A stretch of 64,000 nucleotides of DNA, taken from contig PMSM01000013.1 of the NCBI GenBank assembly GCA_003168335.1, positions 186,001-250,000 of the forward strand, written 5' to 3'. Below the pieces are notes generated by a model that searched no databases, was not told where the DNA came from, and was given only the letters and a program-made list of their open reading frames with translations. This document shows, piece by piece, positions 20,317 through 29,523 of the stretch. Position 1 is the first letter of the stretch, and each line of letters begins with the position of its first letter. A program made the position numbers and the translations under genes. The stretch is from Blastocatellia bacterium. Lineage in GTDB: Bacteria > Acidobacteriota > Blastocatellia > Pyrinomonadales > Pyrinomonadaceae.

Positions 20317-21243
20317 ATGGCTAACATTCAAAATTTTGAAACCAGGAGCAACTTGCCGGTCAATTCGCCCCGGGTTAACTTTGTCCAGGCGGTTGCGTTT
20401 CTGGCGCCGGCAGCGCTCGGCGCGCTCGCGACGCTCCTGACCCTCAATCCGGGTGGGGCGATCGTCGGAGTGTTGTTGGGATTGCTATTGGCCCAGTCAC
20501 CGAAGATCGCGCGGCAATGGGAGCGCGCGGTAGTGCTGCGCCTGGGAAAGTTTGTCGGGCTGCGCGGTCCGGGCCTCTTCTGGATCATTCCGTTCGTCGA
20601 TAACATTTCCACCTGGATCGATCAGCGCGTGATCACAACTGCTTTCGCGGCGGAAGAAACGTTGACCAGCGACACCGTGCCGGTAAATGTCGATGCGGTG
20701 TTGTTCTGGGTCGTTTACGATCCGGAAAAAGCCGCGCTCGAGGTGCAAAACTACCCCGCGGCGGTGAGCTGGGCCGCACAGACGGCGCTGCGCGACATCA
20801 TCGGGCGCACTTCCTTGAGCGATCTGCTGCGCGGTCGCGAACGTATCGAAGAAGAATTGCAGAAGCTGATTGACGAACGCTCGAATCCGTGGGGCGTGAC
20901 CGTGCAATCGGTTGAGATGCGGGATGTGATCATCCCCGCGGCGTTGCAGGACGCCATGTCGCGCGAGGCCCAGGCCGCGCGTGAGAAGGCGGCGCGCGTG
21001 ATCCTGGCGCAAGCCGAAGTTGAAATCGCCGCGCAGTTCGACAAAGCATCAGAGTCGTATGTCAACAATCCTACCGCGATGCACCTGCGCGCGATGAACA
21101 TGCTGTACGAAGGCTTGAAAGAAAAAGGCGCGCTGATGATCGTCCCGAGCAGTGCGGTGGAAACAATGGGAATGGGCGGGTTCATCGGAGCAGCGGCGCT
21201 GCGCCAACAGAAACTTACTGGTGGTGATGAGACGCCGGAGTAG
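20317..21243 (+). CDS. Slipin/stomatin-like SPFH-domain membrane protein
   Basis: The ATG at 20317 has AAGGAGAT upstream; the 308-residue protein has a hydrophobic N-terminal hairpin (about 22-60), then an SPFH/Band 7 domain: ERAVVLRLGKFVGLRGPGL (about 69-87), FWIIPFVDNIS, TSDTVPVNVDAVLFWVV, and IIGRTSLSDLLRGRE. A helical, Ala/Glu-rich stretch follows (about 210-260). Slipins form oligomeric membrane scaffolds, often working with a NfeD-type protease; no NfeD gene is adjacent. It is likely controlled with or by the YtrA regulator upstream. Confidence 0.9.
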   Translation: MANIQNFETRSNLPVNSPRVNFVQAVAFLAPAALGALATLLTLNPGGAIVGVLLGLLLAQSPKIARQWERAVVLRLGKFVGLRGPGLFWIIPFVDNISTWIDQRVITTAFAAEETLTSDTVPVNVDAVLFWVVYDPEKAALEVQNYPAAVSWAAQTALRDIIGRTSLSDLLRGRERIEEELQKLIDERSNPWGVTVQSVEMRDVIIPAALQDAMSREAQAAREKAARVILAQAEVEIAAQFDKASESYVNNPTAMHLRAMNMLYEGLKEKGALMIVPSSAVETMGMGGFIGAAALRQQKLTGGDETPE

Positions 21244-21251
21244 CGAATGTC

Positions 21252-21393
21252 CTCGTGCCGTAGGCACGAAATATTTATAGCTTCGCGTATCACCTTGAAC
21301 ACCAAACCCGCCTGAGCGAAAGCCGCTTTCGCTCAGGCGGGTTAAGTCTTACTTGTTAGCACGGTTCTATAAACATTTCGCGCCTACGGCGCT
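21252..21393. repeat. Palindromic element, family III, copy 2
   Basis: Arms CGTGCCGTAGGCACGAAAT...TTTATAG and CTATAAACATTTCGCGCC match copy 1. The core carries a strong hairpin at 21304-21342 (AACCCGCCTGAGCGAAAGC and its inverse), which could end slipin transcription. Confidence 0.75.
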
Positions 21394-21421
21394 TTGGAAT
21401 CGCCCACTCTCGAAGGCTTCA

Positions 21422-21685
21422 CTACTCTTGCGGCTCAATCTTAATCTTCATCGATCGCAGGACTCGCAGGTCTTCCTCGGTCAAGTCCAACGAGCCCTCG
21501 GCCTCGCTTCCGGTCTCGTTATGACTTTGAGGTCTTAGCCCAATCTCGAGTTTCAGGGTCAGCTCCATCTCGAATCCCGCTTCACGCAGCCGCTCAATCG
21601 CCGCTGCCACGCTCGTCGATCGTTGCACTGACTCGTTGATTGCGGTGCCGACTTCTTCCGCCAGCTTTTTCGTTTGCTCATCCAT
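21422..21685 (-). CDS. Small conserved-looking acidic protein, function unknown
   Basis: The 87 residues begin MDEQTKKLAEEVGTAIN and end with a charged TEEDLRVLRSMKIKIEPQE. There is no signal peptide or membrane segment, and the composition is helical. Codon use resembles that of its neighbours. The start is the ATG at 21685, with a TTG two codons upstream as an alternative. I do not recognise the family. It is convergent with the slipin gene. Confidence 0.6.
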   Translation of the reverse strand: MDEQTKKLAEEVGTAINESVQRSTSVAAAIERLREAGFEMELTLKLEIGLRPQSHNETGSEAEGSLDLTEEDLRVLRSMKIKIEPQE

Positions 21686-21796
21686 TTCCAAGCCTTAGTC
21701 CTGATGCAGGTAATGGCTAATCGTGATGCTAAGTCACACGAGCAACGCGGTCAAACCGCGGAGCAGCAGTGCCTGAGGGCGCCCTCCCTCACGGTC

Positions 21797-21838
21797 GGGC
21801 TTCGGACACCGTTAGCCACGGAGGCGTGTCAGAAGCCC
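21797..21838. repeat. Hairpin upstream of the mutase gene
   Basis: GGGCTTCGGACAC and GTGTCAGAAGCCC are inverse with one mismatch. The 294-bp gap 21686-21979 holds no other clear feature. Confidence 0.6.
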
Positions 21839-21979
21839 GCGCGTCAGCAAGGGCGAGTTGCCACACCACTCTTAGGGAAATAAGAATCGCTGTGAGAGGC
21901 AAGAATTGCCGCGCTCGTATTCCGTGTGCTAGCCTTCGGGCGAATCGCCGGAGCGCGCCCGCAATGGCCGCACAATTCG

Positions 21980-23599
21980 ATGGCTACGAAAACCAAAGCC
22001 GCCAATACTGAGCGTCGCGAGCACTTCAGGACTTCTTCAGGCATCGAGTTGCCCGTCGATTTCAATCCTTCAAACACCGAACCGCTTGAATACGATCGCG
22101 ACCTCGGCGATCCGGGAGAGTTTCCGTATACCCGCGGCGTCAAGCGCAACCTGTACCGCGGGCGCCTTTGGACCATGCGCCAGTACGCGGGCTATGCCAG
22201 CGCCGCAGAATCAAACGCGCGTTACAAGTATCTGCTCTCGCAGGGCACGACCGGCTTATCGGTCGCGTTCGATCTGCCCACGCAAATTGGTCTGGACTCC
22301 GACGATCCATTGTCGGCCGGAGAAGTCGGCAAGGTCGGCGTGGCGATAGATTCGCTCGATGACATGCTCGCATTGTTCGAAGGAATTCCGCTCGGCGAAG
22401 TGTCGACTTCAATGACGATCAACGCGACGGCCGCGATTCTGCTCAGCCTGTATCTCGCGGTCGCGCGGAAGCAGGGCGTTGCCTTTGAAAAAGTCAGTGG
22501 CACGCTGCAGAACGATATTTTGAAAGAGTACATCGCGCGCGGCACCTATATTTTTCCACCCGCGCCATCGCTGCGTCTGATTACCGACACGTTTGCGTTC
22601 TGTGCGCGCGAAGTGCCGAACTGGAACACGATTTCGATCAGCGGCTATCACATTCGCGAAGCCGGATCGACCGCGGTGCAGGAAGTTGCGTTCACAATTG
22701 CCGACGCAATCGCCTATGTCGAAGCTGCGCTTAGTGCCGGCCTGGCGATCGACGACTTTGCGCCGCGCATCTCGTTCTTTTTCAATGCGCACAACAACCT
22801 GCTGGAAGAGATCGCGAAGTTTCGCGCGGCGCGACGTCTTTGGGCCCGCATCATGCGCGAGCGCTTTCACGCGCGCGACCCGCGCTCCTTGATGCTCCGC
22901 TTTCACACTCAGACAGCCGGATCGACCTTGACCGCTCAACAACCCGAAGTGAATGTGGTGCGCACCACAATTCAGGCGCTGGCGGCGGTGCTGGGCGGCA
23001 CGCAATCTCTACACACGAACGCGATGGATGAAGCGCTGGCTTTGCCAACCGAAGACGCGGCGCGCGTGGCGCTACGGACCCAACAGGTAATTGCCTTCGA
23101 GTCGGGCGTGGCTGATACGGTCGATCCGCTGGCTGGTTCTTACGCGATTGAAGAGTTGACCAGAGAGATCGAACAACGCGTGGTGGCTTACCTCGACAAG
23201 ATTGACGCGATTGGCGGCACCCTGCGCGCGATCGAGACAGGTTACATCCAGCGCGAGATCCAGAACGCAGCTTACGAGTATCAGCGCGCGATCGAGACTG
23301 ATGACGCGATCGTTGTCGGCATGAATCGCTTTCAAAGCGACGAAGGACCACCCGTCAAGACGCTGCGGGTGGATCCGACGATCGAGCGTACCCAGGTCGA
23401 GCGTTTACGCGCTCTGCGCGAGCGTCGTGATTCGATCGCCGCAGAGACAGAGCTGGTGAAACTGGAGGAAGCCGCGCGGGGCACCGAAAACGTTCTGCCG
23501 CGAATCCTCGATTGTGTCCAGGCGTATGCGACCGTGGGGGAAATCAGTAATCGCCTGCGGAGTGTCTGGGGTGAATATCGCGAGGCGGTAACCGTGTAA
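21980..23599 (+). CDS. Methylmalonyl-CoA mutase family large subunit
   Basis: The ATG at 21980 gives 539 residues without the cobalamin-binding domain, so a separate small subunit (not in this window) should supply B12. The catalytic TIM barrel shows [40 protein letters not shown], the [11 protein letters not shown] strand, and [21 protein letters not shown]. The family interconverts methylmalonyl-CoA and succinyl-CoA, but isobutyryl-CoA and 2-hydroxyisobutyryl-CoA mutases look alike, and substrate residues cannot be judged safely here. No Shine-Dalgarno site is visible. A weak hairpin at 23661 follows. Confidence 0.88.
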   Translation: MATKTKAANTERREHFRTSSGIELPVDFNPSNTEPLEYDRDLGDPGEFPYTRGVKRNLYRGRLWTMRQYAGYASAAESNARYKYLLSQGTTGLSVAFDLPTQIGLDSDDPLSAGEVGKVGVAIDSLDDMLALFEGIPLGEVSTSMTINATAAILLSLYLAVARKQGVAFEKVSGTLQNDILKEYIARGTYIFPPAPSLRLITDTFAFCAREVPNWNTISISGYHIREAGSTAVQEVAFTIADAIAYVEAALSAGLAIDDFAPRISFFFNAHNNLLEEIAKFRAARRLWARIMRERFHARDPRSLMLRFHTQTAGSTLTAQQPEVNVVRTTIQALAAVLGGTQSLHTNAMDEALALPTEDAARVALRTQQVIAFESGVADTVDPLAGSYAIEELTREIEQRVVAYLDKIDAIGGTLRAIETGYIQREIQNAAYEYQRAIETDDAIVVGMNRFQSDEGPPVKTLRVDPTIERTQVERLRALRERRDSIAAETELVKLEEAARGTENVLPRILDCVQAYATVGEISNRLRSVWGEYREAVTV

Positions 23600-23660
23600 G
23601 AATTTGCCCGACCGGTCCCGGACCGGCAATGCTGAGCCGGCCTTGAGAAGTTTTTCAAAG

Positions 23661-23682
23661 AACGGCCAACTGCCGTTTTAGC
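23661..23682 (+). terminator. Short hairpin after the mutase gene
   Basis: AACGGC-CAACT-GCCGTT followed by TTA. The stem is short but it is well placed between two genes on the same strand. Confidence 0.4.
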
Positions 23683-23707
23683 TGAACGATAAGGAATGGG
23701 GTTTCAA

Positions 23708-24913
23708 ATGAATAAGATCACTGCTATTGCGCGATCCCTATTTGTGCCGGGCCTGGCGATCATTCTGTGCGGTTCGGCTATCGTCGTTAGTGCTCAACAC
23801 GATTCCGGCGCCGGTGGTGGTACCACTGGAAATGCCGGCGCGGTGATGAAACTGCCCGCGAAAAGGGTAACGCGAACATCGGGTCCTGCGAAGCCTCGAA
23901 CTGGAACGCGCCCGCCGCCCGCTAACAACTCCGGGCAGCTTGAAGACGCTCTGAGCCTCGCCGATGATGCACGCGGGGCCGGCCGTAACGAAGCGGCTGA
24001 GCGCGGCTATCTTTTGGCCGCTAAACTTGCCCCAACCGATCCGCGACCTTACCTTGGCCTGGGACATACCTACTACAACCAGAAGAAGTACTCCGAAGCC
24101 GAAAAATCGTATGCGCGTGCGGCGAGCCTAAGTAAAGGTGACAGCGAACCCTATGCGCGCCTGGCTTTTACTTATACCGAGTTGCAGCGCCTCGATGACG
24201 CCCTGGCGATGGCGCGGCGCGCGGTCGCGGCGCAACCTGATAACTATTACGGCTATCTCGCGGTGGGTTATGTTCTTTCCTTGCGTCACAACTATCCCGA
24301 AGCGGAGAGTGCGTACCGCAAGGCGGTGTCGCTCGCGCCGCAGCCACTCATCGTGCTGCAACAGGAGTTAGTGCGAATTCTGAGCGAGCAACGACGCTAT
24401 ACCGAGGCCACAACCGAAGCAAAGAAGGCGATCGACATTGATCCGAAAGATTTTTCCGCGCGGTTCAGCTATGCGGTCATGCTGCAAAAGCTAGGTCAAC
24501 TACTCCCATCGGCGCAACAGTACATCGAAGCCATCAAGTTGAATCCAAAAGATGGCGCGCCGCACTCGAACATAGGTTTGATCTATTACATGACTGAAGA
24601 CTTTAGCGCCGCGCGCGAGCACTGGAGCTCGGCGGTTACCCTTGGGTCGACCTATGACCCGGATCGGATCGGCTTGCTGATCCTCGACGGGCATTTCACC
24701 GAAGCCCGGGCCCAGCTTGAAGAGTACACGCGAAAAAGTGGAGACGATGAGGATGGCTGGTTAATGCTCGGCGACGTTTATCGTGTGCTCGGCGATGATT
24801 CTCGCGCGCGGGTAACTGACGCGCGGGCAGCTCAGATCGCTCCCGAGTACGTGGGATTGCGGCGTCCTGATCTTCACAAACTGAGCCAGAAAGGTTGGGG
24901 CTCGCGGCCCTGA
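23708..24913 (+). CDS. Secreted TPR-repeat protein
   Basis: The ATG at 23708 follows AAGGAATGGGG; an ATG four codons upstream is possible. The 401-residue protein has a Sec signal (about 1-28), a Gly/Pro/Thr-rich linker (about 29-75), and at least seven TPR repeats (about 80-385) such as PYLGLGHTYYNQKKYSEAEKS and PHSNIGLIYYMTEDFSAARE. It is probably a periplasmic scaffold. No enzymatic motif was found. The partner is unknown. Confidence 0.85.
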   Translation: MNKITAIARSLFVPGLAIILCGSAIVVSAQHDSGAGGGTTGNAGAVMKLPAKRVTRTSGPAKPRTGTRPPPANNSGQLEDALSLADDARGAGRNEAAERGYLLAAKLAPTDPRPYLGLGHTYYNQKKYSEAEKSYARAASLSKGDSEPYARLAFTYTELQRLDDALAMARRAVAAQPDNYYGYLAVGYVLSLRHNYPEAESAYRKAVSLAPQPLIVLQQELVRILSEQRRYTEATTEAKKAIDIDPKDFSARFSYAVMLQKLGQLLPSAQQYIEAIKLNPKDGAPHSNIGLIYYMTEDFSAAREHWSSAVTLGSTYDPDRIGLLILDGHFTEARAQLEEYTRKSGDDEDGWLMLGDVYRVLGDDSRARVTDARAAQIAPEYVGLRRPDLHKLSQKGWGSRP

Positions 24914-24928
24914 TCCGGCGCGGCAGGC

Positions 24929-25000
24929 AAACGATCCACTAAATCACACGAAGCAACGCTAAGCAGTCTTTGTGTAATTCGTGTTACTTCGTGGATCGTT
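24929..25000. repeat. Inverted repeat after the TPR gene
   Basis: AAACGATCCACTAAATCACACGAA and its near-inverse TTCGTGTTACTTCGTGGATCGTT bracket about 28 bp. A T-run follows on the + strand, so it may double as a terminator. Confidence 0.7.
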
Positions 25001-25058
25001 TTTCACCAACTGAACTGAACGCGTACTGTGTGTTAGGCGATCAAACGAGCAGTGAAAA

Positions 25059-25727
25059 ATGTGGGTCGTTCTTTTTCCTTTTGTCATCCTGACCGTAGTC
25101 ATTGGGCTATTCGTCGTCATCGGGGTCTACTCGTGGCAGAAAGAGAAGGAACGAACTCGGCAGTTACAACTCACGGCGTCTCAACTTGGCTGGAGCTTTG
25201 CGGCGAGCGCGCCGCTCGGCATGATCGCCGGGCTCGAACGCTTTGACCTCTTCAATAGCGGCCAGGGCAGACGAATCACGAACTTCATTTACGGCGAGGC
25301 GAGCGGCATCAAGGCGGCAGTCTTTGATTATGCCTACACCACGGGCTCCGGCAAGAATCGCCAGACGCATTACCAATCGGTCGTCTACCTGGAGCCTAAT
25401 TATTTGAGCTTGCCGTACTTTTCTTTGCGGCCGGAAGGCCTGCTCTACAAAATTTTCACTGCGTTTGGTTATCAGGACATCGACTTTGGACAGCGACCTG
25501 AGTTTTCAAAGCAATACATCCTGCGCGGGCCGGACGAGCCGGCGATTCGCCGGACATTCAATGACGGGCTGCTCTCTTTTTATGAAGCTTATCCGGGAAC
25601 GTGCACGGACGGGGGAGGGAACCAGCTCTTCGTCTACCGCAGTGGTTACCGTTTCCAGCCGCAGGAGATTCAGTCGTATGTTGGGTTGGGTTTGAAGGTG
25701 TTGAATTTGTTTCCGCGCTATTCGTAG
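25059..25727 (+). CDS. Membrane-anchored protein of unknown function
   Basis: The 222 residues begin with one membrane segment (about 4-24), then a short charged stretch and a soluble domain of about 180 residues rich in aromatic residues (YQSVVYLEPNYLSLPYF). I do not recognise the domain; the topology suggests a cytoplasmic body behind an N-terminal anchor, or an uncleaved exported protein. The next gene is a TonB-type protein 33 bp away in the same direction. Confidence 0.7.
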   Translation: MWVVLFPFVILTVVIGLFVVIGVYSWQKEKERTRQLQLTASQLGWSFAASAPLGMIAGLERFDLFNSGQGRRITNFIYGEASGIKAAVFDYAYTTGSGKNRQTHYQSVVYLEPNYLSLPYFSLRPEGLLYKIFTAFGYQDIDFGQRPEFSKQYILRGPDEPAIRRTFNDGLLSFYEAYPGTCTDGGGNQLFVYRSGYRFQPQEIQSYVGLGLKVLNLFPRYS

Positions 25728-25760
25728 TCCCTGAAGCGACAATTAGCTAAGGAGGTTCTA

Positions 25761-26648
25761 ATGCGGACGCCGACCTTATCGAAGCTGTCGATGACATTAG
25801 TCGTTGGCGTAATGTTTTGTGTTCAGAACCATGCGAACGCTCAGCCGAACTGGCAAAGATTCAGGGTCGTCAAAGAGGGTTTCTCGGTTCTGCTTCCCAA
25901 GTTGCCGACCGTGGTGTCCCGAGGGCAGTACGGCACGACTCCGGTTAGGGACGCGCGAATCTATGCCGCGTACCATGACGGAGTCGGCTACTTTGTGATC
26001 TATTTTGATAATCCGAAGAATGAACACCAGCTCGAATACTTCTTCGACGAGCAATTAGCCAAAAACGAGTTACGCAACACCGAGATAGTCACTAAGACCG
26101 GAACAATCGAAGCGCGCTTCCCGGGAGTTCAATATTCGTTCAAGAAATATGATTACCGGAAGACTTTTGACTACCCGGGTGTCGCCAGATTTTATGCCGC
26201 AAAGAATCGAACCCTGGCGCTACTGGCTATCGGCAAAGGCGAGAGCGATGCATCGGTGAGCGAGTTTCTGCGATCGCTCGAACTAAGCGACAAGCCGGCC
26301 GGGACTGACATCGGCAACGGCGGGAGCAATTCGTCCGACACTAAAGAGGATACTGACTTACCGGTTGTACCGGTGACCGAGGTTTCGCGCAAGGCAATGA
26401 TCTTGATCAAGCCCGCGCCTCACTACACCGAGGACGCGCGCCAAAAGAAACTACGCGGCAATGTTGTTTTGAGGGCAGTGCTGTCAGTATCAGGCAAGCT
26501 GACTAATATCCAGGTAGTCTCAGGTGTGCCAGAGCTAGCCCAGAGCAGCATCGACGCCGCCGGCAAGATGTTCTTTATCCCCGCCGTGAAAGATGGGCGC
26601 TTTGTGTCTACACCGGTTGAGCTTCAATACAACTTCAATATTTATTGA
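25761..26648 (+). CDS. TonB C-terminal domain protein with signal peptide
   Basis: The 295-residue protein starts with a Sec signal (1-28, ending ANA). The middle part (about 30-180) contains a domain resembling DUF-type exported regions, then a linker (about 185-215). The C-terminal TonB box-binding fold (about 215-295) shows PAPHYTEDARQKKLRGNVVL, VVSGVPELAQSSIDAAGK and a final VELQYNFNIY. Lacking a membrane-spanning helix besides the signal, it is not a classic TonB; many acidobacterial proteins of this type occur and their role is unclear. Confidence 0.8.
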   Translation: MRTPTLSKLSMTLVVGVMFCVQNHANAQPNWQRFRVVKEGFSVLLPKLPTVVSRGQYGTTPVRDARIYAAYHDGVGYFVIYFDNPKNEHQLEYFFDEQLAKNELRNTEIVTKTGTIEARFPGVQYSFKKYDYRKTFDYPGVARFYAAKNRTLALLAIGKGESDASVSEFLRSLELSDKPAGTDIGNGGSNSSDTKEDTDLPVVPVTEVSRKAMILIKPAPHYTEDARQKKLRGNVVLRAVLSVSGKLTNIQVVSGVPELAQSSIDAAGKMFFIPAVKDGRFVSTPVELQYNFNIY

Positions 26649-26670
26649 TATGGTTTCCGTCGCTGGCTAA

Positions 26671-26991
26671 CTATCGCCTTCCGCCGCGCAGCAGAAATCC
26701 CAAAACGACACCTGCAAATGCGGAAATCAAGATTGCGTGGCCCGGGTTCTTGCGGGCGTAGGCCTTTGCTTCATCGGCGATCTCGCCGATATCTTTGTTC
26801 TGCAAGTCTTTGATCTTTTCGCCCACGACGCCCATTCTGTCGCTCACAAAATCACCGGCTCGCGACGCGACGTCGACGATCTTTCGTCCATATTCCTGAG
26901 TAGTCTCTGCAAGTTCTGACATGTTTAATTCTCTCCCGTGGATAATCGGCGTATTCGACGCCTGCTGACCATTTCCAGTTGCTTCCGTCAT
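26671..26991 (-). CDS. Small DUF883/ElaB-like membrane protein
   Basis: The 106 residues have an amphipathic helical region (about 24-80) and a C-terminal membrane helix ending in LLRGGRR. That layout matches the ElaB/YqjD-DUF883 family of tail-anchored proteins, some of which bind ribosomes in stationary phase. The ATG at 26991 has GGGGGAG upstream; an ATG at 26922 with GGGAGAG is an alternative start. It is convergent with the TonB-type gene. Confidence 0.7.
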   Translation of the reverse strand: MTEATGNGQQASNTPIIHGRELNMSELAETTQEYGRKIVDVASRAGDFVSDRMGVVGEKIKDLQNKDIGEIADEAKAYARKNPGHAILISAFAGVVLGFLLRGGRR

Positions 26992-27080
26992 TTCTTTTAC
27001 TCCCCCGAGTTTCGGTTATTGACCAAACTCTTCATACGAGAAAGAGTCGCGTTCGGTTGCGGAAATAAAAGCCGGCTATT

Positions 27081-27265
27081 GCCGGGAGCGCGGACGTCTC
27101 CCGCCGGAGCGAGCGCAGCTCGGTCCGCTTGCTCCCCTTAACGTTTGGTGGAGCACCTGCCGCCCAACACCTGTTCGCGCTGCGCGCTCAGTGCGGACGG
27201 GACGTCCGCGCTCCCAGCACCAGGTGTCCGCGCTCCCAGCACCAGGTGTCCGCGCTCCCAGCACC
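27081..27265. repeat. Palindromic element, family I, copy D, with a tandem 22-bp end
   Basis: The gap 26992-27301 has no gene. The left end GCCGGGAGCGCGGACGTC matches family I. The right end has three direct copies of a 22-bp unit (27204, 27226, 27248, the last incomplete at 18 bp), built on GTCCGCGCTCCCAGCACC. Spacers do not vary, so this is not a CRISPR array. Confidence 0.8.
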
Positions 27266-27301
27266 GCGCTCACCGACTGGCTTGACTTTGTTCCCTGACT
27301 G

Positions 27302-28168
27302 ATGGTAAGTGAGTACTTACTTTGCACGAATCGAGACCAAAACAACCTGCGAATTGCAAATAAAAAACTTGTGACCAGCAACGGCGCCAGCGCTAACGGC
27401 GCGCGGATGGCCGGAGAGGAGCGCCGTCTGCAAATCGTGCGGGTGGCGATGCGACTGTTTTCGCAGCGCGGCTTTCGCGGTACGACCACGAAGGAAATTG
27501 CCGTCGCGGCCGCAGTCTCAGAGGCAATGGTATTTCGCCACTTCGCTACCAAAGAAGAACTGTATAGCGCGATCCTGGATTACAAGGCCTGTCTGCACGA
27601 CTCGCTGGATCCGCAGCAGATCGTGGCCGAAGCGATTGCCCGAAAAGATGACCGCGCCGTTTTCGAAGGGCTCGCGCTCGACGCTCTTACGCAACACGAC
27701 GGCGATCCGGAATTCCAACGGCTGCTGCTCTACTCAGCTTTGGAACAGCACGAACTGGCGCACATGTTCTGGGAAAAGTTCGTGCGCCGTGTCTATCGTT
27801 CGCTGGGGAATTATATCGGCGATCGGCAGCGCGAAGGAGCAATCATTAACATTGAGCCGGCCGTGGTGGTACGCGCCTTTATCGGTATGGTTATGCACCA
27901 TTCGTTGAACAACAATTTGTGGGACCGCAAGCGGAGCCTGCTGAAAATTTCGAATGAAGTTGCGGCGCGCGAGTTCGCCAACATCCTGCTGCACGGCGTG
28001 GCCACCGGTAGCAGACGACCGGCGGACGCGCCGCATACCAAATCAAGATCGGCCGGCAAAGGCGAAGCGGGAAAGCCGGCAAACGGGCGGCGCGACGGCC
28101 TCAAGATGAACACGATTGGCGGAAACATGATCAAACAGAATTCAAAGAGAAAGAGATCGGGTAAATGA
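27302..28168 (+). CDS. TetR-family regulator of the efflux operon
   Basis: The frame gives 288 residues from the ATG at 27302, but that ATG lies in the palindrome; GTG at 27371 or ATG at 27407 (MAGEERRLQIVRVAM) are likelier starts. The HTH is in GTTTKEIAVAAAVSEAMVFRHFATKEELY (about 60-88 of the long form). The C-terminal part is all helical and ends in a Lys/Arg-rich tail not typical of the family. Its stop overlaps the ATG of the membrane-fusion gene (ATGA), so it is the first gene of an efflux operon and probably represses it. Confidence 0.88.
   Translation: MVSEYLLCTNRDQNNLRIANKKLVTSNGASANGARMAGEERRLQIVRVAMRLFSQRGFRGTTTKEIAVAAAVSEAMVFRHFATKEELYSAILDYKACLHDSLDPQQIVAEAIARKDDRAVFEGLALDALTQHDGDPEFQRLLLYSALEQHELAHMFWEKFVRRVYRSLGNYIGDRQREGAIINIEPAVVVRAFIGMVMHHSLNNNLWDRKRSLLKISNEVAAREFANILLHGVATGSRRPADAPHTKSRSAGKGEAGKPANGRRDGLKMNTIGGNMIKQNSKRKRSGK
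27305..27322. promoter_or_regulatory. Candidate TetR operator
   Basis: AAGTGAGTACTTACTT is an almost perfect palindrome around GTAC, the form bound by many TetR dimers. It covers the first in-frame ATG, so translation probably starts downstream. Confidence 0.55.
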
Positions 28169-29424
28169 CTCTTCCAGGACCGCTCAAACTCGCCCTTTTG
28201 GTTTTATTGACCGCCACTGTGGGCACGGGCTTGATTGCCTGCAACCGTTCTAAAGGACAGAACAACAATACGAGTGCATCCGCCAGTCCGACGCCGGCAT
28301 CGATTACCGTCAGCACGGCGCCGGCCATCACGCGACAACTGCCCCGGTTCTTCGAAGCCAGCGGCAGCCTGGCCCCGAATGAGCAGAGTGACGTGGCCGC
28401 GGAAACGTCGGGCAAAGTCGCCGCAGTCGGCGTCGATATGGGCAGTTCAGTGCGGCGCGGACAGATGATCGTCAAGCTCGATGACGCGGACTTTCGAATC
28501 AAGATTCAGCAGGCGCAGGCCCAACTCGATCAGGCAAAGGCGACGCTGCGTCAGAACGAAGCAAAGATCGGTTTGCGGCCCGGGCAGAAGTTCAATCCGG
28601 AAAATGTTCCCGAGGTCGCCGGAGCGCGCGAGGCGCTTGATCTGGCCGAGAAGAATTTGCGGCGCTATGAAAAACTCGTTGAGACCGGCGACATTTCGCG
28701 GGCCGCTTATGACCAGCAGAAATCGCAGCGCGATCAGCTGGCTGAACAATATCAGGCGTTGATTCACCAGGCCCAGCAAAACTATGCCGCGGTCGCGAAC
28801 GCGCAAGCCGCGGTCGATGCCGCGGTAACCCAGGTGTCACTCGCGAAACGGAATCTCGGTTACACCGTCGTGGTTTCGCCGATGGCCGGATATGTCTCGG
28901 ATCGCCCGGCGGACGTTGGTGAATATGTTTCGCCGCAACAAAAGGTCGCCACCGTGGTCAATCTGAATCCGTTGCGCGTGCGCATAGACATTCCGGAGCA
29001 GGCAATTTCACAGATTCACGTGGGCGAAAGTGTTTCAGTGACCGTGGCGGCGTATCCGGATCGAAGTTTTTCCGGCCGCGTAGCGCGGGTTTCGCCCAGC
29101 GTCACCACCGCTTCGCGGACGCTGACCGTTGAAGCGGATGTCGAAAATCCCAAAGCCGAATTGAAGCCGGGACAGTTTGCCACGGTGCGCATCCTGCTGC
29201 CGCAGACCGAAGCAGCGGTGCTGGTCTCGCAGCGATCGCTGCGCGCGATTTCGGGCTCGACCTATGTGTTTGTGATCAAGAACGGCCATGCTGAGCAACG
29301 TTTAGTGCAGTCTGGTCAGACTGAGGGCGACCTGGTTGAACTTAAGAGCGGGGTCGCGGCCGATGAGGTGGTGGCTACCAGCAACGTGGATCAATTGAGT
29401 GATGGAGTAGCGGTGAAGCAATAG
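28165..29424 (+). CDS. RND efflux periplasmic adaptor lipoprotein (MFP)
   Basis: The 419 residues begin with a lipoprotein signal whose lipobox LIAC ends at C26. They continue with the biotinyl-lipoyl-like half motif, a coiled hairpin (about 105-220, rich in A, Q, N), a second lipoyl half with GYVSDRPADVGEYV, and beta-barrel/membrane-proximal domains with SQRSLRAISGSTYVFV. This adaptor links the pump to the outer-membrane factor; the downstream gene carries both of those. It overlaps the TetR gene by four bases. Confidence 0.92.
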   Translation: MTLPGPLKLALLVLLTATVGTGLIACNRSKGQNNNTSASASPTPASITVSTAPAITRQLPRFFEASGSLAPNEQSDVAAETSGKVAAVGVDMGSSVRRGQMIVKLDDADFRIKIQQAQAQLDQAKATLRQNEAKIGLRPGQKFNPENVPEVAGAREALDLAEKNLRRYEKLVETGDISRAAYDQQKSQRDQLAEQYQALIHQAQQNYAAVANAQAAVDAAVTQVSLAKRNLGYTVVVSPMAGYVSDRPADVGEYVSPQQKVATVVNLNPLRVRIDIPEQAISQIHVGESVSVTVAAYPDRSFSGRVARVSPSVTTASRTLTVEADVENPKAELKPGQFATVRILLPQTEAAVLVSQRSLRAISGSTYVFVIKNGHAEQRLVQSGQTEGDLVELKSGVAADEVVATSNVDQLSDGVAVKQ

Positions 29425-29523
29425 GGTACAACACCGCTCGCGGTACCGAGCGGGTAGGTAAAGAAGGGCTGGCAGGATGCCGGCAATCCGCAGGCAGGAT
29501 ACCTGCGTTCCCGGGGATCGATC

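Noticed and set aside
22409-23005. 198-residue minus-strand frame within the mutase gene
   Set aside because: Its position opposite a strongly conserved enzyme and its composition mark it as an antisense artefact.
27204-27265. Three tandem 22-bp units, CRISPR-like at first sight
   Set aside because: There are no variable spacers; it is a tandem duplication at the border of palindromic copy D, and no cas genes are present.
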